64,000 nucleotides of DNA from Streptomyces albiflavescens. Its GTDB lineage: Bacteria; Actinomycetota; Actinomycetes; Streptomycetales; Streptomycetaceae. The notes under the pieces are model-generated. The model saw only the letters and a program-made list of their open reading frames with translations. It was not told the origin of the DNA and did not search any database. Shown here one piece after another: positions 34,952-43,899 of the stretch; the first letter of the stretch is position 1, and every line of letters starts with the position of its first letter. A program made the position numbers and the translations under genes. Where the stretch lies: contig NZ_BMMM01000018.1 of assembly GCF_014645835.1 (NCBI RefSeq), forward strand, positions 186,137 to 250,136. The letters run 5' to 3'.

Positions 34952-36952
34952 ATGAGCGGGACGGGCGGGGCAGGTGCGATGACCGGAGCGGACATGACGG
35001 AGACCCTGGGCGACGGCGAGGCACTGGCCACGCTCCATCGGGTCTTCGGGTACGACGCCTTCCGTGGCGAGCAGGAAGCGATCATCGAGCATGTGGTGGC
35101 GGGCGGTGACGCCGTCGTCCTGATGCCGACGGGTGGCGGCAAGTCGCTCTGCTACCAGATCCCTGCGCTGGTCAGACCAGGTACGGGCGTCGTGGTCTCC
35201 CCTCTTATCGCACTGATGCAGGACCAGGTGGACGCGCTGCGCGCGCTGGGCGTGCGCGCCGGGTTCATGAACTCCACGCAGGACTTCGACGAGCGGCGGG
35301 TGGTGGAGGCGGAGTTCCTGGCGGGGGAGCTGGACCTGCTCTACCTGGCCCCGGAGCGCCTCCGTCTGGACTCGACACGGGACCTGCTGTCACGCGGGAA
35401 GATCTCCGTCTTCGCCATCGACGAGGCGCACTGTGTGGCCCAATGGGGCCACGACTTCCGCCCCGACTATCTGGCGCTGTCGCTACTGGGCGAGCGCTGG
35501 CCGGACGTTCCGCGGATCGCGCTGACGGCCACCGCCACCCGCGCGACGCACAAGGAGATCACTCAGCGCCTCGGCATGCCGAAGGCCCGGCACTTCGAAG
35601 CGAGCTTCGACCGCCCCAACATCCAGTACCGGATAGTTCCGAAGGCCGACCCCAAGAAGCAGCTGCTGTCCTTCCTGCGCGAGGAGCACGCGGGCGAGGC
35701 GGGCATCGTGTACTGCCTCTCGCGCAACTCGGTGGAGAAGACGGCCGAGTTCCTCTCCCGCAATGGCATCGAGGCGGTGCCGTACCACGCGGGGCTGGAC
35801 GCGGGCACCCGTGCGGCCCACCAGTCGCGCTTCCTGCGCGAAGAGGGACTGGTCGTGGTCGCCACCATCGCCTTCGGTATGGGCATCGACAAGCCGGACG
35901 TACGGTTCGTCGCGCACCTCGATCTACCGAAGTCCGTCGAGGGCTACTACCAGGAGACGGGCCGCGCGGGCCGTGACGGACTCTCGTCCACGGCATGGAT
36001 GGCGTACGGCCTTCAGGACGTGGTCCAGCAGCGCAAGCTGATCCAGGGCTCGGAGGGCGACGAGGCGTTCCGCCGGCGAGCGGCCGCCCATCTGGACTCG
36101 ATGCTGGCGCTGTGCGAGACGGCCCACTGCCGGCGCTCCCAGCTCCTGGCCTACTTCGGCCAGGACCCGCACACGCCCGCGTGCGGCAACTGCGACACAT
36201 GTCTGACGCCGCCCGAGACCTGGGACGGCACGGTCGCGGCGCAGAAGGTGCTGTCCACGGTGGTGCGGTTGCAGCGTGAGCGGGGACAGAAGTTCGGCGC
36301 GGTCCAGATCGTCGACATCCTGCTGGGCCGCCGGACCGCCAGGGTGATCCAGTTCGACCACGACCAGCTGTCCGTCTTCGGCATCGGAGAGGAGCTTTCC
36401 GAGTCCGAATGGCGGGGTGTCGTACGGCAGTTGCTGGCCCAGGGGCTGCTCGCGGTCGAGGGCGAGTACGGGACGCTGGTGCTCACCGAGGCCAGCGGGA
36501 CGGTGCTGCGGCGCGAGCGTGAGGTGCCGCTGCGCAAGGAGCCGCCGAAGCCGGTGACCTCACGGTCGGGGTCCGGTTCGGGCTCGGGCCGGGGCGAGCG
36601 CAAGCCCAAGAGCGCCGTGGCCGAGCTGCCTGTCGAGCTCGTCCCCGCCTTCGAGGCCCTGCGCTCCTGGCGCGCCGAACAGGCCCGCGAGCAGGGCGTC
36701 CCCGCGTACGTCATCTTCCACGACGCCACACTCCGGGAGATCGCCACGGCATGGCCCGCCTCGGTGGCCGAACTGGGCACCGTCAGCGGCGTGGGCGAGA
36801 AGAAGCTGGCGACGTACGGGGAGGGCGTGCTGGGGGTGCTTGCCGGACTGGGCGGTGCTCCCGGGGTGACTCCGGCTCCAGCGGCCGCCGAGGCACCGGA
36901 TCCGGATTGGCCCGAGATGGACGCGGAACCGGAGCCCGAGGACTGGATATAG
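34952..36952 (+). CDS. recQ: ATP-dependent DNA helicase RecQ
   Basis: This encodes 666 residues from the ATG at 34952 (other in-frame ATGs are at 34979 and 34994). The order is classical: Q-motif FRGEQEAII, Walker A MPTGGGKSLCYQ, DEAH box AIDEAHCVAQWGHDFRPDY, SAT-like LTATAT, and motif VI QETGRAGRDG. The RQC zinc site comes next (Cys in CETAHC and CGNCDTC), then a winged helix, a Ser/Gly linker and a C-terminal HRDC domain (about 590-640). RecQ unwinds recombination and stalled-fork intermediates. It is apparently monocistronic. Confidence 0.96.
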   Translation: MSGTGGAGAMTGADMTETLGDGEALATLHRVFGYDAFRGEQEAIIEHVVAGGDAVVLMPTGGGKSLCYQIPALVRPGTGVVVSPLIALMQDQVDALRALGVRAGFMNSTQDFDERRVVEAEFLAGELDLLYLAPERLRLDSTRDLLSRGKISVFAIDEAHCVAQWGHDFRPDYLALSLLGERWPDVPRIALTATATRATHKEITQRLGMPKARHFEASFDRPNIQYRIVPKADPKKQLLSFLREEHAGEAGIVYCLSRNSVEKTAEFLSRNGIEAVPYHAGLDAGTRAAHQSRFLREEGLVVVATIAFGMGIDKPDVRFVAHLDLPKSVEGYYQETGRAGRDGLSSTAWMAYGLQDVVQQRKLIQGSEGDEAFRRRAAAHLDSMLALCETAHCRRSQLLAYFGQDPHTPACGNCDTCLTPPETWDGTVAAQKVLSTVVRLQRERGQKFGAVQIVDILLGRRTARVIQFDHDQLSVFGIGEELSESEWRGVVRQLLAQGLLAVEGEYGTLVLTEASGTVLRREREVPLRKEPPKPVTSRSGSGSGSGRGERKPKSAVAELPVELVPAFEALRSWRAEQAREQGVPAYVIFHDATLREIATAWPASVAELGTVSGVGEKKLATYGEGVLGVLAGLGGAPGVTPAPAAAEAPDPDWPEMDAEPEPEDWI

Positions 36953-37270
36953 GTGCGCGGCGCGTTCGTAGCCGCCTGCGCTGTGGGCATGCGTGCCGCT
37001 GGGAACGGCACGGGTGGGCACGGCTGCGGCAGCGTCTCGACCAGCTCGCGCAGCGAGGCGGCGGCGGGCGGGTCCGTGCCGGTACATCCGCCCGTCCCGG
37101 TGCGGGCGTCTTCGGGGCGGTTGAACGTGCCTGTCGAGAGTGACGGGCAAGCGATGTACCGGCACGGATTCTTCGGCGAAGCCGTGGACGACGGCAGGCT
37201 TGTGTCAAAGGGTTGATACAAGACGCGGATGACGCCGTCCCGCGCTCGGGCCCCGGGCGGCCGTCTCCGC
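36953..37270. other. intergenic region, recQ to fahA (convergent)
   Basis: About 318 bp separate the convergent recQ and fahA stops. A short frame (36953-37216) is open but has an atypical composition and no ribosome site. I see no clear terminator hairpin or other feature. Confidence 0.5.
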
Positions 37271-38485
37271 TCAGGTGCCCGGCGTGATCCGACCCGTCAC
37301 CTCGCCGAGGCCCACACGCGTGCCGCCCGGACCCGGAGCCCACGCCGTCAGGGTCACCTCGTCGCCGTCCTCCAGGAAGGTGCGCTTGGCGTCGGGGAGG
37401 GCGAGGGCGTCGCGGCCGTTCCAGGTGAGTTCGAGGAGGGAGCCGCGTTCGGTCTCGGCAGGACCGCTGACGGTGCCGGAGCCGTACAGGTCGCCGGTGC
37501 GCAGGGAGGCGCCGTTGACCGTCATATGGGCCAGCTGCTGGGCGGCGGTCCAGTACATGGTGGAGAAGGGGGGTTCGGAGACGACGTGGCCGTTGATCGC
37601 GACGGAGATACGGAGGTCGTAGCCGCCGGGATCCTCGGAGGAGTCGTCGAGGTAGGGGAGCAGGGGGTGCGTGCGGGTGGGGGGAGCCACCCGGGCGTCC
37701 TCCAGGGCGTCGAGCGGGGTGATCCACGCCGACACCGATGTGGCGAAGGACTTGCCGAGGAAGGGGCCGAGGGGGACGTACTCCCACGCCTGGATGTCGC
37801 GGGCCGACCAGTCGTTGAGGAGGCAGAGGCCGAAGACGTGGTCGCGGAAGGCGGAGAGCGGGACGGGGGTGCCCATGGGAGAAGGCGTGCCGACCACGAA
37901 GCCGACTTCCGCCTCGATGTCCAGGCGGAGGGAAGGACCGAAGGTGGGCGCGGCGTCGGCGGGGGGCTTGCGCTGGCCGGACGGGCGTACCACCTCCGTG
38001 CCGGACACCACCACCGTGCCGGAGCGGCCGTGGTAACCGATCGGCAGGTGCTTCCAGTTGGGGGTGAGGGAGTCGGCGGCGTCGGGACGGAAGATCTGGC
38101 CGACGTTCCTGGCGTGGTTCTCGGAGGCGTAGAAGTCGACGTAGTCCGCTACGTCGAAGGGGAGGTGCAGGGTCACCTCGGAGAGGGGGTGGAGATGGGG
38201 TGCGAGGGTCTCCCGGTGGGCCGGGACCGTCACCCAGGCCGTGAGCGCGCGCCGCACGTCGGACCAGGCCGTGCGGCCTGCCGCGAGCAGCGGGTTCAGG
38301 GTCGGCTGCGCCAGCAGATCGGCGTACGGGGAGCCGAGGGCGCGGGCCGCCGCGCCCGCGTCGAGTACGTGGTCGCCGAGCCGGACGCCGACGGTTCGCT
38401 CGGACGAGCCCACCCGGCTGAAGACGCCGTACGGAAGGTTGTGCGGGCCGAAGGGATCACCCTCGGGGACATCGAAGGGGGGCAT
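37271..38485 (-). CDS. fahA: fumarylacetoacetase
   Basis: This 404-residue enzyme hydrolyses fumarylacetoacetate to fumarate and acetoacetate, the last step of tyrosine/homogentisate breakdown. The N-terminus PPFDVPEGDPFGPHNLPYGVF, the metal and catalytic segments (YASENHA, PIGYHGR, DIEAEVGFVVG) and LLNDWSARDIQAWEYVPLG are all conserved. The start at 38485 follows a GAGGC ribosome site; two upstream ATGs (38521, 38554) add low-quality residues. No other tyrosine-pathway gene is adjacent. Confidence 0.94.
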   Translation of the reverse strand: MPPFDVPEGDPFGPHNLPYGVFSRVGSSERTVGVRLGDHVLDAGAAARALGSPYADLLAQPTLNPLLAAGRTAWSDVRRALTAWVTVPAHRETLAPHLHPLSEVTLHLPFDVADYVDFYASENHARNVGQIFRPDAADSLTPNWKHLPIGYHGRSGTVVVSGTEVVRPSGQRKPPADAAPTFGPSLRLDIEAEVGFVVGTPSPMGTPVPLSAFRDHVFGLCLLNDWSARDIQAWEYVPLGPFLGKSFATSVSAWITPLDALEDARVAPPTRTHPLLPYLDDSSEDPGGYDLRISVAINGHVVSEPPFSTMYWTAAQQLAHMTVNGASLRTGDLYGSGTVSGPAETERGSLLELTWNGRDALALPDAKRTFLEDGDEVTLTAWAPGPGGTRVGLGEVTGRITPGT

Positions 38486-38602
38486 CGGGTGCTGCCTCAC
38501 TTTCGGATTCGTACTCGTCATGTGATTCATGTGTTCCATGTGGTCGGGGCACACGTTACGGGGGAGTGACGGTGCTGTGGCAGTGCCTAAAGAGTTTGCA
38601 AT

Positions 38603-38624
38603 GTCCGAATTGGTCTTGTCGGAC
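38603..38624. promoter_or_regulatory. inverted repeat between fahA and the ATP-grasp gene
   Basis: GTCCGA at 38603-38608 and TCGGAC at 38619-38624 form a dyad with a 10-bp spacer. It overlaps the -35 element of a plausible plus-strand promoter (TTGTCG at 38616-38621, 17 bp, TTAGCG at 38639-38644). It may be an operator for either or both divergent genes. Confidence 0.4.
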
Positions 38625-38692
38625 GCGGTAATTCCGGCTTAGCGTCCTTTGGGGGACACGGACGGGGTGGGTCCGGTCCGTAGGGGGGACGC

Positions 38693-39976
38693 GTGGGGGG
38701 ACCCGTGGCCAGGAGTTCCAGCAGTGTGCCGGTCGACGCCGATCGGGAGGTCCCGGGCCTCATCGTGAAGTTCGGCGACTATCCGCTGCACCACGGTGGG
38801 GTGGGCGCCATCCGCAGTCTGGGCCGGCTCGGGATACCGATGTATGCGATCACCGAGGACCGTTACACGCCCGCTGCGGCCTCGCGCTATCTGCGGCGTG
38901 CCTTCGTCTGGCCGACGACCGGGACGGAGGAACCGGAGCGGCTGGTCGAGGGGTTGCTGCGGATCGGGCGGCGGATCGGACGGCCGACGCTGCTCGTCCC
39001 GACGGACGAAGAGGCCGCGGTACTGATCGCCGAGCACCAGGACGAGTTGGGGGGCCGCTTTCTCTTTCCGCGTGTGGACGCCAAGCTGCCGCGCCGCCTC
39101 GCCAGCAAGCAGGGGCTGCACGAACTGTGCGTGGAACACGGCATCCCCAGCCCGCAGGCGGCCTTTCCCCAGTCGTACGAGGAGATCGTCGCGTTCGCGG
39201 AGAGCGCCCGCTTCCCGCTCGTCGCGAAGAACCGCGAGGCGTTCGTGCGCCGCAGCCGGCCCGCGGTGAACGGGACGACGCGGATCGCGACCCGTGAGGG
39301 GCTGCTGACGCTCGCCCGGGACTGGGGCGCGCAACCGGGCGTGATCCTCCAGGAGTACCTGCCGAGGGAGGAGGCGGAGGACTGGATCGTGCACGCGTAC
39401 TTCGACGCGGACTCGACGCCGCTCGCGATGTTCACGGGGGTGAAGGTCCGCTCCTGGCCGCCGCATGCGGGAATGACGGCGAATGCGTACGTCGTCGACA
39501 ATCCGGAACTCGCGGACCTTGCCGCGCGTTTCATCAAACAGATCGGCTTCAGCGGCGTCATCGACCTCGACCTGCGCTTCGACCGGCGCGACGGACAGTA
39601 CAAGCTCCTTGACTTCAACCCACGGATGGGCGCGCAATTCCGGCTCTTCGAGAACGAGTCGGGGATCGATGTCGTCCGTGCCATGCATCTGGACCTGACC
39701 GGACGCACCGTTCCAGAGGGGGAACAGCGCGCCGGTCACCGGTACATCGTGGAGAACATCGACCTGCCGGCCCTGCTCGCCTACCGGCGCAGCGGCTACA
39801 CGACACCGCACGCGCCGGCTCGCGCGAGCGGTACCGAGCTGGCGTGGCTCGCAGGTGACGACCTGCGGCCGTTCTTCACGATGCTCGCGCGCTTCGTGCG
39901 GCCGGGCGCGAAGCACCTGTATCAGCTGTGGCGGACCAACCGCCGTGGCAGCACCAGCAGTTCCACCGCGAAGTAG
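38693..39976 (+). CDS. ATP-grasp domain ligase
   Basis: This 427-residue protein has the ATP-grasp fold. An N-terminal Rossmann-like part (GLIVKFGDYPLHHGGVGAIR, LLVPTDEEAAVLI) comes first, then ASKQGLHELCVEHGIPSP and the ATP-binding Lys in FPLVAKNREAFV. The metal/ATP region is GVIDLDLRFDRRD followed by LLDFNPRMGAQFR. Such enzymes join a carboxylate to an amine or thiol; the substrates are unknown. Starts at GTG 38693 and GTG 38705 both have G-rich ribosome sites. It is 28 bp from the flavoprotein gene that follows, so the two probably act together. Confidence 0.85.
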   Translation: MGGPVARSSSSVPVDADREVPGLIVKFGDYPLHHGGVGAIRSLGRLGIPMYAITEDRYTPAAASRYLRRAFVWPTTGTEEPERLVEGLLRIGRRIGRPTLLVPTDEEAAVLIAEHQDELGGRFLFPRVDAKLPRRLASKQGLHELCVEHGIPSPQAAFPQSYEEIVAFAESARFPLVAKNREAFVRRSRPAVNGTTRIATREGLLTLARDWGAQPGVILQEYLPREEAEDWIVHAYFDADSTPLAMFTGVKVRSWPPHAGMTANAYVVDNPELADLAARFIKQIGFSGVIDLDLRFDRRDGQYKLLDFNPRMGAQFRLFENESGIDVVRAMHLDLTGRTVPEGEQRAGHRYIVENIDLPALLAYRRSGYTTPHAPARASGTELAWLAGDDLRPFFTMLARFVRPGAKHLYQLWRTNRRGSTSSSTAK

Positions 39977-40004
39977 ACGTAGTACGTCCTGGGGAGGGGA
40001 CTTC

Positions 40005-41219
40005 GTGATTCATCCGGTAGCAATCATCGGTGCCGGGCCATTCGGCCTGTCCACCGCCGCCCATCTGCGGGCGCGCGGTGTCCCGGTGCGTGTCTTCGGC
40101 GAGCCCATGGTGAGCTGGCGCGATCACATGCCCGAGGGGATGCTCCTCAAGTCGACCCCGGCCGCCTCCACCATCGATGCCCCGCAGAGCGGGTACACGC
40201 TCCTCGACTACTGCAACGCGGCGGGGATACCGCGGCTGGTCACGGACGAGGACATCATCCCGGTCGAGACGTTCATCGCGTACGGGGAGTGGTTCCAGCA
40301 GAAGCTGGTGCCCGAGCTGGAGCGGGTGCGGGTCGTCTCGGTCGACCACAAGGACGGCCGCCATGGCTCCAGTGACTTCGAACTCAAGCTGGACTCGGGG
40401 GAGTTGTTCACCGCGCGCGCGGTCGTGGTGGCCACCGGCCTGTCCGGACTCGCTCATCTGCCGGCAGAGCTCGCGGGAGCGGCGGCCGACGGACCCACCC
40501 CCACGGGCCCTGTCTCCCACAGCTCCCAGCACCATGACCTGACCCGGTTCTCGGGCAAGGAGCTCATCGTCGTCGGCGCGGGCCAGTCCGCGCTGGAGAC
40601 GGCCGCGCTCGCGGCGGAGGCGGGAGCGCGGGTGCGGGTGGTGTCACGCGGCAAGGGCGCCGTCGACTTCGGCGCACCCCCGTGGCAGCAGCCCAGGCTG
40701 CGCCCCGAGTCGCCCTTCGGCCGCGCCTGGTCCCTGTGGGCGTTGAGCTACTACCCGCAGCCCTACCGCCATCTGCCCGCGCAGGCCCGGCACTACCTGG
40801 TCCGCCGGGTGCTCGGTCCGCTCGGCGCCTGGTGGCTGCGCGACCGCTTCGAGGGCAAGGTCGACGTCCGCGAGGTCTCCCGGATCGTCCGCGCCGACGC
40901 CCGCGACGGCCACCCTGTCCTCTCCGTCGTGACCCACGGCGGCCGGACCGAGGAGCTCTCGGCCGATCACGTCCTGGCCGCGACCGGCTATCGCGTCGAC
41001 ATCGCCGCGATGGACTTCCTCGGTCACGAGCTCCGCACCGAGCTGGCGGTCAGCCGGGGTACGCCGAAACTCGGCGCGGGGTACCGATCGTCCGTGCCCG
41101 GGCTGTACTTCACGGGGTTGCCGGCGGCGGCCTCATACGGGCCGGTGATGCGGTTCGTGTGCGGGACGGAGTTCGCTTCACCGCGGCTGGCCAAGCACTT
41201 GGTGGCTGCGCACGCGTGA
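40005..41219 (+). CDS. FAD/NAD(P)-dependent oxidoreductase (flavin monooxygenase-like)
   Basis: This encodes 404 residues from the GTG at 40005, 4-5 nt after GGGGAGGGGA. There are two dinucleotide motifs: VAIIGAGPFGLSTAAHLRARG near the start and ELIVVGAGQSALETAALAAE at about residue 185. The helix-breaking VVVATGLSG and a late ATGY (AATGYRVD) are typical of class B flavin monooxygenases. The Arg-Trp-X-His (SWRDHMP) also fits N-hydroxylating or Baeyer-Villiger types. The likely role is oxidation of a metabolite that the upstream ATP-grasp ligase makes or uses. A terminator follows at 41228. Confidence 0.85.
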   Translation: MIHPVAIIGAGPFGLSTAAHLRARGVPVRVFGEPMVSWRDHMPEGMLLKSTPAASTIDAPQSGYTLLDYCNAAGIPRLVTDEDIIPVETFIAYGEWFQQKLVPELERVRVVSVDHKDGRHGSSDFELKLDSGELFTARAVVVATGLSGLAHLPAELAGAAADGPTPTGPVSHSSQHHDLTRFSGKELIVVGAGQSALETAALAAEAGARVRVVSRGKGAVDFGAPPWQQPRLRPESPFGRAWSLWALSYYPQPYRHLPAQARHYLVRRVLGPLGAWWLRDRFEGKVDVREVSRIVRADARDGHPVLSVVTHGGRTEELSADHVLAATGYRVDIAAMDFLGHELRTELAVSRGTPKLGAGYRSSVPGLYFTGLPAAASYGPVMRFVCGTEFASPRLAKHLVAAHA

Positions 41220-41227
41220 GTCGGGGG

Positions 41228-41261
41228 CAGGGGGCGCCCTTGCCTGTGGGTGCGCCCCCTG
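41228..41261 (+). terminator. terminator after ATP-grasp/flavoprotein pair
   Basis: CAGGGGGCGC at 41228-41237 pairs perfectly with GCGCCCCCTG at 41252-41261, 8 bp after the TGA stop of the flavoprotein gene. Confidence 0.75.
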
Positions 41262-41527
41262 TCGTCGCATCACATCAGCGCGCGTCCGGACGCTCGGCCC
41301 GCCCGCGTGCTTGAGACGGGCCAACTCCGCATCTGGGAGCGGCCGTTGGACGCGGACACGGTGGCGCACCTGGGAGTGGGCGGAAGTGAACTACCCATGG
41401 CCGGTACCGCCCGTACCACCCGTACCGCCCATACCGTCCGTGCGGTGAACGGCGTTGCTGACGGGATACCGGACGTCGTCCGGTTCACGCCGGGCCGATG
41501 AGTCGTTCGATCCGTATTCTTCGGATC
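41262..41527. other. intergenic region before HAD phosphatase
   Basis: No frame shows convincing coding bias. A CCGTACC-type short imperfect repeat (about 41400-41440) stands out. Otherwise I see nothing beyond the expected promoter. Confidence 0.4.
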
Positions 41528-42373
41528 ATGGCCGCTCCGACTGCATATTCACTCATCGCCACTGACCTGGACGGAACGCTGCTGCGCGGCGACGACACAC
41601 TCTCCGACCGGTCGCGCGCCGCGTTGGCGAGAGCCACGGCCGAGGGTGCCCAGCATCTGGTGGTGACGGGACGGCCGGCGCCGAGGGTGCGACCGCTCCT
41701 GGACGAACTCGGCGGCCAGGGACTGGCGGTGTGCGGGCAGGGAGCGCAGTTGTACGACGCCGGGGCGCACCGCCTGCTGTGGTCGGTGACCCTGGACAGG
41801 GAGCTGGCGGAGACCGCGCTCGGCAAGATCGAGGCAGAGGTCGGGCTGCTCTACGCGGCGGTGGACCAGGACGGTGTGGACGGCCTGACGCTCATCGAGC
41901 CTGGGTATGTCATGCCGCATCCGACGCTGCCGGCGGTACGGGTGCCGCGCCGCGACGACCTCTGGTCGGAGCCGATCAGCAAGGTGCTGCTCCGGCATCC
42001 GTCGTTGTCCGACGACGAGTTGGCATCGGCGGCGAGGGGAGTGGTCGGTTCGCTGGCGACGGTCACCATGTCGGGGCCGGGCACCGTCGAACTCCAGCCA
42101 TGCGGCGTGACCAAGGCGACGGGGCTCGCCCTCGCCGCCGCCCACCTCGGCCTCGGCCGCGTCACCACCCTCGCCTTCGGCGACATGCCCAACGACATCC
42201 CCATGTTCGACTGGGCCGCTCATGGCGTCGCCATGGCCAACGCCCACCCGGAGCTGAAGGCGGTGGCCGACGAGGTGACCCTGTCGAACGAGGAGGACGG
42301 AATCGCGGTGGTGCTGGAGCGGCTCTTCGGGACGGAGGGTCAGGGCCAGGGCCTGGCCCTGGGCTTGGCCTAG
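41528..42373 (+). CDS. HAD-superfamily (Cof-type, IIB) hydrolase
   Basis: This 281-residue protein has the HAD motifs: the nucleophile DLDGTLLRGDD, motif II VVTGRPAPR, the Lys in SKVLLRHP and motif IV FGDMPNDIPMFDWA. The cap is of the C2B (Cof) type, as in sugar or nucleotide phosphatases. The substrate is not predictable. The ATG at 41528 starts just before the conserved core; one at 41498 would add 10 unconserved residues. The C-terminus ends in a Gly/Gln/Leu repeat (GQGQGLALGLA). Confidence 0.88.
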   Translation: MAAPTAYSLIATDLDGTLLRGDDTLSDRSRAALARATAEGAQHLVVTGRPAPRVRPLLDELGGQGLAVCGQGAQLYDAGAHRLLWSVTLDRELAETALGKIEAEVGLLYAAVDQDGVDGLTLIEPGYVMPHPTLPAVRVPRRDDLWSEPISKVLLRHPSLSDDELASAARGVVGSLATVTMSGPGTVELQPCGVTKATGLALAAAHLGLGRVTTLAFGDMPNDIPMFDWAAHGVAMANAHPELKAVADEVTLSNEEDGIAVVLERLFGTEGQGQGLALGLA

Positions 42374-42468
42374 CCCAGGGCCAGGTCAGGACCGGCGCTC
42401 GTGCCAGGGCTGGCGCCGGCCGGTCGCCCGCCGAGGGGGGGCGGCGGTGCGGGAGCGGCCGTTCTCCG

Positions 42469-43215
42469 TCAGTACGCTCCGTGGACGTTGTCGATCGAGC
42501 CGTACTTGGCCGCCGCGTAGTTGCAGGCCGCCGTGATGTTCGCGACCGGCTCGTAGGGGTCCCACGAGGTGCCGGGGACGTGGTACGCCTTGAAGGTCGG
42601 GTCGATGACCTGGAGCAGGCCCTTGGACGGGATGCCGGCGGCGGCGTTGGAGTCCCAGTTGTTGATGGCCCGGGGGTTGCCGGAGGACTCGCGCATGACA
42701 TTGCGGTGGATGCCGTTGTAGGTGCCCGGAATGCCCCGCTTGGCCATGATGTCCAGCGAGTGCTTGATCCAGCCGTCGAGGTTGTTGGTGTACGTCTTGG
42801 AGGAGGGGGCGGCGGCGGTCGCCGCGGGCTTGGTGGTCGCCGTACCCAGCTTGACGGTCCTCGTGCCCACGGTCAGCGTCAGGCCCGGGGGGAGCACCGT
42901 CGGGTTCGGGCCGATGACCGCGCGGTTGGCGTCGTACAGCTTCTTCCAGCCGCCGCTCTTGGGGAACTTCTGCGCGATCTTGGACAGGGTGTCGCCCGCG
43001 ACCACCTTGTAGGTGACGAGCTGGACGTCGGAGATCGTGACCGTGGCGGGCTTTGTGGCCTGCGTCACCTGCGTCACCTGCGTCGGCTGGGCGGCGTGCG
43101 CGCCGGTCGCGCACACGAGGGGGAGTGTGAGCGCGACTCCGCCCGTGCCTGCGGCGATCATGCTGCGGATGAGCGGGTTGGGCTTGGGGTGGCAGTTCTG
43201 GCCACGTGCGGGCAT
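42469..43215 (-). CDS. secreted LysM / lytic transglycosylase-like protein
   Basis: This encodes 248 residues from the ATG at 43215, after GGAGAGGAAAG. A signal peptide with a hydrophobic core (AAGTGGVALTLPLVCATGAHA) is followed by a Thr/Gln/Val repeat (TQVTQVTQAT) and a LysM domain (VTYKVVAGDTLSKIAQKF). An SLT-type domain follows, with the catalytic Glu in VMRESSGNPRAIN, and ends near VHGAY. Family members cut or anchor peptidoglycan in growth or spore germination, like Rpf proteins. The gene is preceded by a c-di-AMP riboswitch at 43231-43405, so expression should respond to that second messenger. Confidence 0.9.
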   Translation of the reverse strand: MPARGQNCHPKPNPLIRSMIAAGTGGVALTLPLVCATGAHAAQPTQVTQVTQATKPATVTISDVQLVTYKVVAGDTLSKIAQKFPKSGGWKKLYDANRAVIGPNPTVLPPGLTLTVGTRTVKLGTATTKPAATAAAPSSKTYTNNLDGWIKHSLDIMAKRGIPGTYNGIHRNVMRESSGNPRAINNWDSNAAAGIPSKGLLQVIDPTFKAYHVPGTSWDPYEPVANITAACNYAAAKYGSIDNVHGAY

Positions 43216-43230
43216 GACGACTTTCCTCTC

Positions 43231-43405
43231 CGGCGCCTGCGAGGTGAGCTGTCGGGTTCGGGCGGGAGGTGCCCGGCCGCGTGGGGGGCGCGGCTTTACC
43301 CCAAGCCGTTCCGGTGTCCGGATCGGCGGCTTACCTGGGTCCCCCGCTCCTGCCGTGCGTGCGTGGGTGGGTGGGTTTTCCGAGCGGCGGCAGGATTCGG
43401 CGATC
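43231..43405 (-). ncRNA. c-di-AMP (ydaO/yuaA) riboswitch
   Basis: Read on the minus strand, the leader has the conserved ydaO segments in order: GAATCCTGCCG, GGGGGACCCAGGTAAGCCG, GGCTTGGGGTAAAGCCG, and near the end CCCGAACCCGACAGCTCACC followed by TCGCAGGCG. It ends 16 nt before the start codon of the LysM/transglycosylase gene and about 17 nt after the likely -10 box. In Streptomyces, c-di-AMP riboswitches control cell-wall hydrolases such as rpfA. High c-di-AMP usually turns expression off by favouring a terminator. Confidence 0.92.
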
Positions 43406-43421
43406 CGCTCGGATCGGGGCG

Positions 43422-43451
43422 AACGTATGCGAGAGCACATGTCGGGAACAA
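43422..43451 (-). promoter_or_regulatory. promoter for riboswitch-controlled gene
   Basis: On the minus strand TTGTTC (complement of 43446-43451) and TACGTT (complement of 43422-43427) are 18 bp apart. This places a transcription start shortly before the riboswitch. Confidence 0.5.
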
Positions 43452-43650
43452 GCCCCGAATTCAATGATCAGTCCGTTTTAATCCCGGAAAAGGATGGAGC
43501 GAATTGCCCGATTCCGCCGGAATGTGATCCTCAACTTACCTTTTGCGAATGGGTAATCGAGGTGGTGGGGTGTGGCGCCGGGGCGACTCGAGAGTGACCC
43601 AATTCACGCGACCAAGGCACACTAAAGCGGCAATGCTTTCAATTCGGGCA

Positions 43651-43893
43651 TTACGCTTCGAGCGTCCAGGGCGGGGAATGCCGGGGAGGAGCCGGGCGCA
43701 CCTCCCGCACGGAGAGGTCCGTGTCGGGGTCGTCGTCGGGGAGGCGGCCCGCGTCGGGCTTGAAGTAGAGGCCGTAGCCCCAGTATTCGGGGAGTTCGTG
43801 GCACATCGGGTCGGGATACGGCTCGAACTTCCGTCCCTGGTATGCCCTGTTGATCCGCGCGACGGCTTCCGCCCGTGAGATCCCGAAGCGCAA
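43651..43893 (-). CDS. conserved hypothetical protein, 80 aa
   Basis: The frame runs from a TTG at 43893, 7 bp after the stop codon of the CocE-type hydrolase, to a TAA at 43651. It is probably translated by coupling (GGGCTAGGGCC overlaps the hydrolase stop). The product is acidic and Pro/Tyr/Trp-rich (RAEAVARINRAYQG, MCHELPEYWGYGLYFKP), with no signal or membrane segment. Codon bias is good. The function is not known; the pairing with the hydrolase suggests a linked role. Confidence 0.65.
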   Translation of the reverse strand: MRFGISRAEAVARINRAYQGRKFEPYPDPMCHELPEYWGYGLYFKPDAGRLPDDDPDTDLSVREVRPAPPRHSPPWTLEA

Positions 43894-43899
43894 CAGGCC

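Larger units (their letters stand above)
43216..43650. other. intergenic region containing riboswitch and promoter
   Basis: No coding frame is supported between the transglycosylase start and the small gene at 43651. The left half is the riboswitch. The right half (about 43460-43640) is AT-rich for this genome and should hold the promoter sequences only; the small minus-strand gene ends here. Confidence 0.5.

Noticed and set aside
36953..37216. 87-codon frame after recQ
   Set aside because: No ribosome site, atypical codon use and no recognisable motif; it begins right at the recQ stop by chance.
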